64,000 nt of DNA from Oceanisphaera litoralis (GCF_016907015.1 NZ_JAFBBE010000001.1:1-64000), one strand, 5' to 3'. Numbered from the stretch's first letter, positions 43,588 through 54,630 are shown. Notes: generated by a model from the letters alone, not told the origin. A program made the numbers and translations.

Positions 43588-45498
43588 ATGAGCCAGTTTG
43601 AACGGAAGGATGAACAGAATCACCCCCGCACTCAGGTGCCCGAGTTTACCCAGATGGTTGAACAGAGCCTGAGCCGCCGCCGCTTTTTGGGCGGTGCCGC
43701 CGCCCTGGGTGCCGTGGCTTTCTTCAGCGCCTCTCCGGTCTCCCGCGCCATCGCCGCCGCCACCGGCAACAGCCCGCTGCTGGGCTTCAAGGCCGTGCCT
43801 GCCAGCACCGCAGACACCATAGTGGTGCCCGAAGGCTACCAGGTAGAACGCCTGATCTCCTGGGGTGATCCCCTGTTCTCCGGCGTGGCCGAATTCAAGG
43901 ACAAGGGTGGCAACACCGCCGCCGATCAGGCCAAGCAGTTCGGCGACAACAACGACGGCATGAGCTTCTTCCCGGTTGACGACAACACCGCCATCCTGGC
44001 CATCAACAACGAATACTGCAACTACGAAATCATGTTCCCCCACCAGGGAAAAAACATGAGTGCGGAAGACGTCAAGTGCGCCCAGGCCGCCCACGGGGTG
44101 TCCGTTCTTACCATCAAAAAACAGGCCGATGGCTGGCGCGTTGAAAAAGACGGCAAGTATAACCGCCGCATCGACGCCAACACCCCCATGGCCATCAGCG
44201 GCCCGGCCAAGGGCCACCCCCTGCTGCAAACCGCCGCCGATCCCAAGGGCGAACTGGCGCTGGGCACCATAAACAACTGCGCCAACGGCATGACCCCCTG
44301 GGGCACCTACCTCACCTGTGAGGAAAACGTCAACAAGTACTTCGGAACCCGCGAGCAGATCGAGATCTCCCCGGCCCTGGCCCGCTACGGCATGGCCGCC
44401 GAAGATGCCGGCTTCCTGTGGAACAGGTTTGACCCGCGCTTCGACCTGGCCAAGAACCCCAACGAACCCAACCGCTTCGGCTGGGTGGTGGAGATAGATC
44501 CGAAAGACCCCACCTCCACCCCCATCAAGCGTACCGCCCTGGGCCGCTTCAAGCACGAAAACGCCGAGCTGGTGATCGACAAGGACGGCCATGTGGTGGT
44601 GTACCTGGGCGACGACGAGCGCGGTGAACACCTGTATCGCTTTGTCAGCAAAGGCAAATACAACCCCAACGACCAGGCGGCCAACCGCGAACTGCTGGAT
44701 GAAGGCACCCTCTATGTGGCCAAGTTCCACGCAGGCCAGGACGGCGAGCTGAAAGGCAAGGGCGAGTGGATTGAGCTAAGCCATGGCAAGAACGGCCTGA
44801 CCAAAGAGAACGGCTTTGCCAGCCAGGCAGAGATACTGATCCACGCCCGCCTGGCCGCCACCCAGGTGGGTGCCACCACCATGGACAGACCCGAGTGGGT
44901 AGCGGCTCATCCCCATGAGCCGGTGGTGTTCTGTACCCTCACCAACAACAAGAACCGGGGCGTGAAAGACAACCAGCCGGTGGGCGGCCCCAACCCCCGC
45001 GCCGAAAACCACTACGGCCAGATCGTGCGCTGGCGCCCGACCGGTGGCAGCCACACCGCCGCCGGTTTCGACTGGGATCTGTTTGTGCTGGCCGGTAACC
45101 CCACAGTGCACGGCGAAGGCCTGTATGCCGGCTCCGCCAATATCAATGCCGACAACATGTTCAACAGCCCGGACGGCATCGGCTTTGACCAGGGCGGCCG
45201 CCTGTGGATCCAGACCGACGGCAAGTACTCCAACGAGGGCGATTTCGCCGGCCAGGGCAACAACCAGATGCTGTGTGCCGACCCGGACAGCGGCGAAATC
45301 CGCCGCTTCCTCACCGGCCCCATCGCCTGTGAAATCACCGGCCTGGCCTTCAGCCCGGATCAGAAGACCCTGTTCGTCGGTGTGCAGCATCCGGGCGAAG
45401 ATCTGGTCGGCTCCCACTTCCCCATGGGCGGCGACAGCACCCCCCGCTCCAGCGTCATGATCATCACCCGGGAAGACGGCGGCATTATCGGCGCCTGA
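43588..45498 (+). CDS. phoX: PhoX-family alkaline phosphatase, Tat-exported
   Basis: A 636-residue DUF839/PhoX protein. A twin-arginine signal (SRRRFLGGAAALGAVAFF, residues 29-46) implies folded export to the periplasm. The body has PhoX features: EGYQVERLISWGDPLFSG, NNDGMSFFPVD, INNCANGMTPWGTYLTCEENVNKYF, FKHENAELVIDKDGHVVVYLGDDERGEHLYRF and PDGIGFDQGGRLWIQTDG. PhoX enzymes use calcium and iron and release phosphate from monoesters. A strong Pho box lies 70-110 bp upstream, consistent with phosphate-starvation induction. Confidence 0.9.
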   Translation: MSQFERKDEQNHPRTQVPEFTQMVEQSLSRRRFLGGAAALGAVAFFSASPVSRAIAAATGNSPLLGFKAVPASTADTIVVPEGYQVERLISWGDPLFSGVAEFKDKGGNTAADQAKQFGDNNDGMSFFPVDDNTAILAINNEYCNYEIMFPHQGKNMSAEDVKCAQAAHGVSVLTIKKQADGWRVEKDGKYNRRIDANTPMAISGPAKGHPLLQTAADPKGELALGTINNCANGMTPWGTYLTCEENVNKYFGTREQIEISPALARYGMAAEDAGFLWNRFDPRFDLAKNPNEPNRFGWVVEIDPKDPTSTPIKRTALGRFKHENAELVIDKDGHVVVYLGDDERGEHLYRFVSKGKYNPNDQAANRELLDEGTLYVAKFHAGQDGELKGKGEWIELSHGKNGLTKENGFASQAEILIHARLAATQVGATTMDRPEWVAAHPHEPVVFCTLTNNKNRGVKDNQPVGGPNPRAENHYGQIVRWRPTGGSHTAAGFDWDLFVLAGNPTVHGEGLYAGSANINADNMFNSPDGIGFDQGGRLWIQTDGKYSNEGDFAGQGNNQMLCADPDSGEIRRFLTGPIACEITGLAFSPDQKTLFVGVQHPGEDLVGSHFPMGGDSTPRSSVMIITREDGGIIGA

Positions 45499-45511
45499 TA
45501 AATCACCGGGA

Positions 45512-45560
45512 CTCGGGATTCGGGATTCGGGATTCGGGATTCGGGATTCGGGATTCGGAA
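45512..45560. repeat. tandem 8-bp repeat (GGGATTCG), about five units
   Basis: After the phoX stop, CGGGACTCGGGATTCGGGATT runs on as repeated GGGATTCG units up to about 45559. Such arrays change length by slippage; no coding role is visible. Confidence 0.85.
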
Positions 45561-45591
45561 AATTGTAGGCCGGGAGTTATCCGGCCTACAA

Positions 45592-45779
45592 AATACCGTC
45601 ACTCCGGCGAAGGCCGGAGTCCATCTCACAAACTTCATCAAACCAACAGACCCCACCCCATTCGTAAATCGAATTCATTCGACCAATGCCGTCATTCCGG
45701 CGAAGGCCGGAGTCCCTCTCACATACATCATCAAACCAACAGACCCCTCTCCGTTCGTAAATCGAATTCATTCAACCCA
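45592..45779. repeat. two tandem copies of a ~94-bp repeat with internal palindrome
   Basis: 45592-45684 and 45685-45779 share the order CCGTCAYTCCGGCGAAGGCC, GGAGTCC, CATCAAACCAACAGACCCC, TTCGTAAATCGAATTCATTC. Each begins with a palindrome of the CCGGCGAAGGCCGG type, related in style to the one at 33523. Together with the 8-bp array it fills the 416-bp gap between phoX and the aldo/keto reductase gene. Confidence 0.85.
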
Positions 45780-45914
45780 TGCCGTTGCACTGCGGCTGAC
45801 CTGGTCCATTAAAATGGTTCCTGCAACAGGCCGCCGTGTTGGTGTCTCTGGTGAGACCGGGCCGATATGTTACCCTGAGGAAAGAAGACATAAATGACCT
45901 TAAAAGGAACCGTC

Positions 45915-46964
45915 ATGCACTATCGCACACTCGGCCATACCGACATCAAGGTGAGCCTGATTGGCCTGGGCACCATGACCTGGGGTGAACAGAATACCGA
46001 AACCGAAGCCCACGCCCAGCTGGACATGGCGCTGGATCACGGCATCAACCTGATCGACACCGCCGAGATGTATCCCATTCCGCCCCGAGAACACACCCGG
46101 GGCGACACCGAAACCATGATTGGCAACTGGCTGACCGCTCGCGGCAAGCGTGACGACCTGATCCTGGCCACCAAGGCGGTGGGACCGTCACGCGATCCGG
46201 TGCGCCCCTCCTACTTTCGCGACGGCAAGGCCTGCCTCGACAGAGCCAACCTGATTGAAGCGGTCAACGACAGCCTGCGTCGACTCAAAACCGACTACAT
46301 CGACCTCTATCAGCTGCACTGGCCGGACCGCAGCGCCAACTACTTCGGCAAGCTGGGACTGGATCGGCTGGAGCAGGAAGAAACCGTCCCCATCGAGGAA
46401 ACCCTGCGCGCGCTGGAAGAACTGGTAAAAAGCGGTAAAATCCGCCAGATTGGCGTGTCCAACGAAACCCCCTGGGGCCTGCACCAGTACCTGAAACTGT
46501 CCGAACAGGCCGGTCTGCCGCGCATCGTCAGCATCCAGAATCCCTACAACCTGCTCAACCGCAGCTATGAAGTGGGCCTGTCCGAATTCAGCCTGCGCGA
46601 ACAGGTGGGCCTGCTGGCCTATTCCCCGCTGGCCTTCGGCATGCTGACCGGAAAGTATGAAAACAACGCCCGCCCCGCCGGCGCCCGCCTGACCCTGTAC
46701 AACCGTTTTCAGCGCTACCTCAACCCCCGCGCCCAGCAAGCCAGCGCCGGCTACGTGGCCCTGGCCCGGGAGCACAACCTCAGCCCGGCGCAACTGGCCC
46801 AGGCCTTTGTGAACAGCCGCCCCTTCGTGACCAGCAACCTGATTGGCGCCACCAACCTGACCCAGCTGAAAGAAAATATCGACAGCGTAAACCTCACCCT
46901 GAGCCCGGAACTGCTGGCTGCGATTGAAGAACTGCATTTGCAGATACCCAACCCGGCGGTTTGA
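45915..46964 (+). CDS. tas: NADP(H)-dependent aldo/keto reductase, Tas-like
   Basis: A 349-residue TIM-barrel aldo/keto reductase. The catalytic tetrad region is seen in LIDTAEMYPIPPREHTRGDTE (Asp, Tyr), a Lys in LILATKAVGP, and a His in DLYQLHWPDRSANYFG. The NADP-binding end is FVTSNLIGATNLTQLKENI. Tas in E. coli is named for a tyrosine auxotrophy suppressor. ATG 45915 follows AAAGGA; an in-frame ATG at 45894 is possible. The gene ends 23 bp before the oldest CRISPR repeat. Confidence 0.88.
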   Translation: MHYRTLGHTDIKVSLIGLGTMTWGEQNTETEAHAQLDMALDHGINLIDTAEMYPIPPREHTRGDTETMIGNWLTARGKRDDLILATKAVGPSRDPVRPSYFRDGKACLDRANLIEAVNDSLRRLKTDYIDLYQLHWPDRSANYFGKLGLDRLEQEETVPIEETLRALEELVKSGKIRQIGVSNETPWGLHQYLKLSEQAGLPRIVSIQNPYNLLNRSYEVGLSEFSLREQVGLLAYSPLAFGMLTGKYENNARPAGARLTLYNRFQRYLNPRAQQASAGYVALAREHNLSPAQLAQAFVNSRPFVTSNLIGATNLTQLKENIDSVNLTLSPELLAAIEELHLQIPNPAV

Positions 46965-46987
46965 GCTCATTTTCCCGATAGGAGAAG

Positions 46988-49900
46988 CGGTTTATCCCCG
47001 TGCGTACGGGGAACGGCCCGCCTGAACGAAGGTGGCTTCCCTGTGCACCGGTTTATCCCCGTGCGTACGGGGAACGGTGCTGCTTAGCACCACGGCGGGT
47101 AGTAGGCTGCGGTTTATCCCCGTGCGTACGGGGAACGGGGTGTGTGTGCGTGCCATGTAGGTTACCGCCAGCGGTTTATCCCCGTGCGTACGGGGAACGG
47201 GCGGTCAACTTCAGCGGTACGCTTATCATCGGCGGTTTATCCCCGTGCGTACGGGGAACGGACCGGTTTGTGCTGGCGCTTGTTGGCCTTGACCGGTTTA
47301 TCCCCGTGCGTACGGGGAACGGGGCCCCGCGACCCCGAGAGACGAGGGAGAGAGCGGTTTATCCCCGTGCGTACGGGGAACGGTTACCGGCCATGCCTGC
47401 AGCTATCAAAGCAGCCGGTTTATCCCCGTGCGTACGGGGAACGGCTCTTGCAGTAGGTCAGGGGCTGGCTCTTATCCGGTTTATCCCCGTGCGTACGGGG
47501 AACGGTATCACTAACCTGGGGGTTCTTGATACTCAACCGGTTTATCCCCGTGCGTACGGGGAACGGGCAGAGTGCTCTCGCATCGTTTTATCGATGTGCG
47601 GTTTATCCCCGTGCGTACGGGGAACGGAGCTTTCGCCAGATTCTGCAGGCTGGCGGTGCCGGTTTATCCCCGTGCGTACGGGGAACGGTCTATCAACCAG
47701 TCGGCGGAGCAGCCCAGTACCGGTTTATCCCCGTGCGTACGGGGAACGGTCGATAACGTCGATCTTGTGAGCTACATCAAACGGTTTATCCCCGTGCGTA
47801 CGGGGAACGGAAGTGGTAAAAGATCTGTTACCGGACGCAGATCGGTTTATCCCCGTGCGTACGGGGAACGGTTGAAGCGTTCAAGGATCGGCGATTCAAG
47901 TACCGGTTTATCCCCGTGCGTACGGGGAACGGTTCTTGGCCTGCGTCCTTAGTCTTGTGTTAGGCGGTTTATCCCCGTGCGTACGGGGAACGGCCCAGCC
48001 AGCTCGGCAATACTGAAGCTGATCGCGGTTTATCCCCGTGCGTACGGGGAACGGCTGGTTAAGCAGTTTTTCCCGCATGTGACCACCGGTTTATCCCCGT
48101 GCGTACGGGGAACGGGACTGCAACGAAATGGAAAGCCTGCGCGCCACCGGTTTATCCCCGTGCGTACGGGGAACGGCCCAGCAGCGGCACCCACATATGG
48201 TTCCCGGCCGGTTTATCCCCGTGCGTACGGGGAACGGCTGGACGGGGTGGAAATATAGGTCTGCCGCCACGGTTTATCCCCGTGCGTACGGGGAACGGGA
48301 CAGTATCACCGAGCACGATCTTGCTAATGGCGGTTTATCCCCGTGCGTACGGGGAACGGAGGTCGAGCACATACCCCTTGGTGCGGCCGATCGGTTTATC
48401 CCCGTGCGTACGGGGAACGGCACTACTACATCAGTGTATGGGACGGTTGCGCCGGTTTATCCCCGTGCGTACGGGGAACGGTCAATGGCGCCTGCCGTAC
48501 TACTAAATGTAACCGGTTTATCCCCGTGCGTACGGGGAACGGTAGCTGGCCGGTCTTCTGGCACCGTGCGATCACGGTTTATCCCCGTGCGTACGGGGAA
48601 CGGTCACCCACTTCAACTATGGCCGGGTCTGCAATCGGTTTATCCCCGTGCGTACGGGGAACGGTTGAAGTTCTGAATCTGATTATGTGCCAGATACGGT
48701 TTATCCCCGTGCGTACGGGGAACGGAACAACGGCACCCACATATGATTTCCTGCCTTCGGTTTATCCCCGTGCGTACGGGGAACGGTTAGACAAGGTATT
48801 CCTCCCTGAACTCATGGTCGGTTTATCCCCGTGCGTACGGGGAACGGGTCTCCATGGAAGCCGGTACTGACAGTTATAACGGTTTATCCCCGTGCGTACG
48901 GGGAACGGTGATTGACCACGTTCACTAGGCCGTCTAAAAACGGTTTATCCCCGTGCGTACGGGGAACGGTTGAAGTTCTGAATCTGATTATGTGCCAGAT
49001 ACGGTTTATCCCCGTGCGTACGGGGAACGGCGCAACTGCTGAATCAAGCCGGTGCCGCTGGACGGTTTATCCCCGTGCGTACGGGGAACGGCTGTGACAC
49101 TGCACTTGCAGTACCCCAGTCAGCGGTTTATCCCCGTGCGTACGGGGAACGGATCGTCCCAGGTCACTGAATCAGTAAAAAATGCGGTTTATCCCCGTGC
49201 GTACGGGGAACGGGATTTAATCAAGTTTCGTCAGGCAGTATGTACCGGTTTATCCCCGTGCGTACGGGGAACGGGCGCACATCCCCCGCGCCGCCCTGGC
49301 CGATTGCGGTTTATCCCCGTGCGTACGGGGAACGGACGGAACACCATGCCAGTAAGAACGCCGCGACCGGTTTATCCCCGTGCGTACGGGGAACGGTGGG
49401 ACTGGACCCGCTCACCCGGATCCGAATGCGGTTTATCCCCGTGCGTACGGGGAACGGTCTTTGCGTCCCATAACAAGCTCCTTTTGTGGCGGTTTATCCC
49501 CGTGCGTACGGGGAACGGTTTGATACGCCGATATTATCCAGCGTTGCGGGCGGTTTATCCCCGTGCGTACGGGGAACGGCTCTTTGGCAGCGGTAATCGG
49601 CACGTTCTGACCGGTTTATCCCCGTGCGTACGGGGAACGGCGTGGGGGTTGTGGATGATGGCATCATTGGGCCGGTTTATCCCCGTGCGTACGGGGAACG
49701 GACCCTGATGGCCGCTAGGTTGACCGTCAACGACGGTTTATCCCCGTGCGTACGGGGAACGGGCCCCAGTCGCTCAGAATGACAGATGCGCCGCCGGTTT
49801 ATCCCCGTGCGTACGGGGAACGGCCACTCTGGATGCGCGTCGATGATATTTAATGCGGTTTATCCCCGTGCGTACGGGGAACGGTACGCGAACAAGCCAC

Positions 49901-52900
49901 GGGTTTTAATCTTGCACGGTTTATCCCCGTGCGTACGGGGAACGGATCACCTTGGCGACGATACCGACCACAGCTAGCGGTTTATCCCCGTGCGTACGGG
50001 GAACGGTTTCTTTTCTTCTTCTTCCTCGTCCTCAGACTCGGTTTATCCCCGTGCGTACGGGGAACGGTGCATCCGCCGCTTGGCTACATCGTTGTTGAGC
50101 GGTTTATCCCCGTGCGTACGGGGAACGGATTTTGGAGTTGGACGGCACACAGCGTCGGCACGGTTTATCCCCGTGCGTACGGGGAACGGTCCATAATATC
50201 AGCATCGGCGGTGTATTCGGGCGGTTTATCCCCGTGCGTACGGGGAACGGGGTATGACATACACACCCAGGCGCAATGCGGCCGGTTTATCCCCGTGCGT
50301 ACGGGGAACGGTAGTGCCGCCTCGTATCGCGATCGCACTGTTTCGGTTTATCCCCGTGCGTACGGGGAACGGTTGCCAGCAGCATCACAGGTCACTTGCA
50401 GCGCCGGTTTATCCCCGTGCGTACGGGGAACGGTTGCCAGCAGCATCACAGGTCACTTGCAGCGCCGGTTTATCCCCGTGCGTACGGGGAACGGGGGCGA
50501 TTGACCGCCAGCCGGGTCACTGGACGCGGTTTATCCCCGTGCGTACGGGGAACGGTCGATTAGCGGGTTATCGGAGCCTTTTCTATCCGGTTTATCCCCG
50601 TGCGTACGGGGAACGGTCAACCGTTACGCCTTTCACCTGGCGCTGGTACGGTTTATCCCCGTGCGTACGGGGAACGGTGCGTCAACTTCATTCCACTCTA
50701 AATAACGAGCGGTTTATCCCCGTGCGTACGGGGAACGGCTTTTCTTGATGACTCTTCATTTTTTCGCTCCTGGTTTATCCCCGTGCGTACGGGGAACGGT
50801 GAGCAACCTGAATCCAGATCAAATCAAGCACCGGTTTATCCCCGTGCGTACGGGGAACGGGAGCCAAGAGATTGACGACGAACAAGGTGATGCGGTTTAT
50901 CCCCGTGCGTACGGGGAACGGCATGTGGGCGTATTGTCGCCTGGGGCCGTACACGGTTTATCCCCGTGCGTACGGGGAACGGCGTAGGTGGTGGCGCTCA
51001 GGTCGCCATATTGCGCGGTTTATCCCCGTGCGTACGGGGAACGGTAGATCTTGCGGGTGAGAAATAATACAAGCAACGGTTTATCCCCGTGCGTACGGGG
51101 AACGGAAAATAAACTCCAGTTTCGGCGCAAAGTCACCCGGTTTATCCCCGTGCGTACGGGGAACGGTCTTGATAGGGAGTAACACCATGAAAACCGAACG
51201 GTTTATCCCCGTGCGTACGGGGAACGGAGAAACATGGTTATGCAGCGCGACCTGATGATCGGTTTATCCCCGTGCGTACGGGGAACGGTGTTCTATCGAT
51301 GCAAGAGCCATGCGCCCGCGCGGTTTATCCCCGTGCGTACGGGGAACGGAAATAATGAATGTGCTCACCTGGCCGGAAGTGCGGTTTATCCCCGTGCGTA
51401 CGGGGAACGGCTTGACGGCCTTAATGTTGTCAGTGAGTGCGCCGGTTTATCCCCGTGCGTACGGGGAACGGGTACCGTTACGGGTAGCCCGTTGCACCGC
51501 CATCGGTTTATCCCCGTGCGTACGGGGAACGGACGACCCTTGGCACTGCTGAGACTACATCGTGCGGTTTATCCCCGTGCGTACGGGGAACGGGTAGCGC
51601 CGCCAACCAGCGTGTAAAACTCCGGCGGTTTATCCCCGTGCGTACGGGGAACGGTACTCGGTAGGCGACCATGGTAAGCCAGACTGCGGTTTATCCCCGT
51701 GCGTACGGGGAACGGGGCTGACTGGTGACGACGTATAAATTGACCGGCGGTTTATCCCCGTGCGTACGGGGAACGGGCCTCGAACCAGTTGACGCAGATA
51801 ATGATGCTCGGTTTATCCCCGTGCGTACGGGGAACGGATCACCATGAGATCGGTGGCTTCATCCAGTACCGGTTTATCCCCGTGCGTACGGGGAACGGGA
51901 CGTGCGCGCCCTGTTCAACCACGACCCCAACGGTTTATCCCCGTGCGTACGGGGAACGGGTTCAGCTACAAAACCGCCGTGAGTGATATCACGGTTTATC
52001 CCCGTGCGTACGGGGAACGGCGGCGCAGCGTGGCCTGCACATCCTTTACACCCGGTTTATCCCCGTGCGTACGGGGAACGGGGCCACCGACTGCATGGCG
52101 GCGGCGTCGGGTGACGGTTTATCCCCGTGCGTACGGGGAACGGCATCAATGTCGCTGATACCCGACTCACCCGTGCGGTTTATCCCCGTGCGTACGGGGA
52201 ACGGTCTGGTGCAGACTCTAGCTCCTTCAGGGCTAACGGTTTATCCCCGTGCGTACGGGGAACGGGGTTTTATAGGGAAGTGCTGGTTGACCTGGGCCGG
52301 TTTATCCCCGTGCGTACGGGGAACGGCACTGCTATTAAAGACGCTGTTCTGGCTGACGCGGTTTATCCCCGTGCGTACGGGGAACGGTGAATGGTTCCGG
52401 CGGTAATTTCCTTCTTTTTCGGTTTATCCCCGTGCGTACGGGGAACGGGTGTTAAGCAAGATACGGTCATGGCCAAAGGGCGGTTTATCCCCGTGCGTAC
52501 GGGGAACGGGCGGGTTGCCCTGGCTGGCGTGTTTATCGCTACGGTTTATCCCCGTGCGTACGGGGAACGGTTTTTGTTGCAATGTCACAAAGTGCTGACT
52601 ACCGGTTTATCCCCGTGCGTACGGGGAACGGATAGCTATATCGATGCCGAGGGCGAGCAGGCGCGGTTTATCCCCGTGCGTACGGGGAACGGACGCTGAT
52701 AGAAGTGCTATAACTCCCCTCAAACGGTTTATCCCCGTGCGTACGGGGAACGGGGTGCCATGTGCTCGGCGTAGCGTATGCCGTGCGGTTTATCCCCGTG
52801 CGTACGGGGAACGGTGTTGTGAGGTCTAAATAATGCCTGCACCGTACGGTTTATCCCCGTGCGTACGGGGAACGGGTTGGGCATCTTGCCGCTGCCGGTT

Positions 52901-53303
52901 ACATCCGCGGTTTATCCCCGTGCGTACGGGGAACGGACCGAACTCCCCGCCTTGACCGAGCAAGTCAGCGGTTTATCCCCGTGCGTACGGGGAACGGATT
53001 AGTGCATCCAGTGCGTCCGCTACTGTGTGCGGTTTATCCCCGTGCGTACGGGGAACGGGGATTTTACCCTGGGCAAATCGAATTCGACACCCGGTTTATC
53101 CCCGTGCGTACGGGGAACGGATCGCCGCTATGGCAAGCTGAGCCTTGCAGAGCGGTTTATCCCCGTGCGTACGGGGAACGGGGTAACCAGGTTGTTTTTC
53201 AGCAGTCGCAATGCGGTTTATCCCCGTGCGTACGGGGAACGGCGACCCTCTTCCAGTAGCAGCTCAACCTCGGTCGGTTTATCCCCGTGCGTACGGGGAA
53301 CGG
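46988..53303 (-). CRISPR. type I-E CRISPR array, 104 repeats and 103 spacers
   Basis: Repeats are 29 bp; on the minus (crRNA) strand they begin CCGTTCCCCGTACGCACGGG and end GATAAACCG, giving the I-E 5' handle ATAAACCG. Counting starts one by one gives 104 repeats from 46988 (leader-distal) to 53275 (leader-proximal). Spacers are 32 bp except four of 33 bp (after repeats 3, 66, 84 and 100, numbered from the left). All repeats appear identical except repeat 63 (50771), where the first plus-strand base is T instead of C. Spacers 28 and 33 are identical, as are 56 and 57. The oldest repeat is not degenerate. Transcription from the leader at 53304 leftward is inferred from the handle and the cas gene order. 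Confidence 0.98.
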
Positions 53304-53386
53304 ACTAAACATATATAACTGATTTAATTGGCTTTTTCTACAAAAGAAAAAGCCACCAGATTTCCATTTTTTTAAAGATCGCTAAC
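53304..53386 (-). promoter_or_regulatory. CRISPR leader
   Basis: An 83-bp AT-rich stretch between the cas2 stop and the first repeat. It has a 10-bp perfect stem, GGCTTTTTCT (53330-53339) with AGAAAAAGCC (53345-53354). On the minus strand AATCAATGAGTTA (53383-53395) fits the IHF consensus exactly, although it overlaps the cas2 stop and is about 80 bp from the repeat. A weaker IHF-like AATCAGTTATATA is close to the repeat (about 53310-53323). The promoter of the array should be here. Confidence 0.75.
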
Positions 53387-53683
<297 letters not shown>

Positions 53684-54601
53684 TCAGCCACTCCTGTGTC
53701 CTGCCTCGCCCAATGACGTTGGCTCGGGAATCGCAATCGGCTGGGCATCCTCGGGCGGAGGGGGTGGTTCGATCTCGCCGGCAGCCAGTACTTCTTCGAT
53801 AAGAGGGATCAACCTGGCTAAAGTGTTGCTGCTGCGAAAAATATTCCTGCAGGCAATGCGAACCGCTTTATCGGGTTGTGACGGGTTGGTGCTGGCAATT
53901 TCAAATGCCTTGGGCACCACCGTCTCGAACTTGATGATATCGGCCATGTCATAAACGAACGACAGCGGTTTTCCGGTATGAATAAAACCAATCGCAGGGG
54001 CATAACCCGCCGCCAGGATAGCGGCTTCGGTAATGCCATAAAGGCAGGCTGTGGCAGCACTGATGCACTGATTGACCTTGTCCCCCTTGGCCCAGTTCTT
54101 GGGATCATAGCGACGGCCGTTCCATTTTACGCCATATTGTTTGGCCAGCATGGCGTAAGTGGCCCTGACCCGGCTGCCTTCGATTCCCCTGAGTTGATCG
54201 ACCGAGCGCCGACTCGGTGCTTCCTCGCCAAAGCGCAGCTCGAACATCTTGCGTACCACTTTCAGCCGCAGATCGTCTTCCAGTGCCAGCTTGGCCTGAT
54301 ATAGCAACTTGTCGGAACGGGCGCCACCGGGCTGACCAGAAGCATACAGCCGTACTCCCGCCTCCCCTACCCATACCAGCAGGGTGCCCACGGTTGCCGC
54401 CAGTTTGGCGGCGGCGTGAGAGACGCGGGTTCCCGGCTCCAGCATAATGCAGGCTACCGAGCCCACCGGGATATGGGTACGAACACCGATTTTGTCGATT
54501 AACACAAAGGCGCCGTCAATCACGTCAATTTGCCCATACTGCAAAAAAATCATGGAGACCCTGTTTTTCATCGGTATGGGTTTAAGAGGAATAAAAGCCA
54601 T
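53684..54601 (-). CDS. cas1: CRISPR-associated integrase Cas1 (type I-E)
   Basis: A 305-residue Cas1e. The metal-binding residues fall at the same positions as in the E. coli protein: Glu141 (RGIEGSRVRATY), His208 (GFIHTGKPLSF) and Asp221 (VYDMADIIKFE). The C terminus is a proline-rich tail (EIEPPPPPEDAQ). ATG 54601 is preferred over 54661 because it begins MAFIPLKPIPMKNR as in the family. All catalytic residues are intact, so acquisition should work. Confidence 0.95.
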   Translation of the reverse strand: MAFIPLKPIPMKNRVSMIFLQYGQIDVIDGAFVLIDKIGVRTHIPVGSVACIMLEPGTRVSHAAAKLAATVGTLLVWVGEAGVRLYASGQPGGARSDKLLYQAKLALEDDLRLKVVRKMFELRFGEEAPSRRSVDQLRGIEGSRVRATYAMLAKQYGVKWNGRRYDPKNWAKGDKVNQCISAATACLYGITEAAILAAGYAPAIGFIHTGKPLSFVYDMADIIKFETVVPKAFEIASTNPSQPDKAVRIACRNIFRSSNTLARLIPLIEEVLAAGEIEPPPPPEDAQPIAIPEPTSLGEAGHRSG

Positions 54602-54630
54602 AACAACTCCATTGCCAATGGCAGCACGGG

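Noticed and set aside
46988-53303. Long plus-strand open frames across the array with repeating motifs such as FIPVRTGNG, VYPRAYGER and GLSPCVRGT
   Set aside because: They are translations of the CRISPR repeat in three frames; the 61-bp unit cycles the frame. No gene is present.
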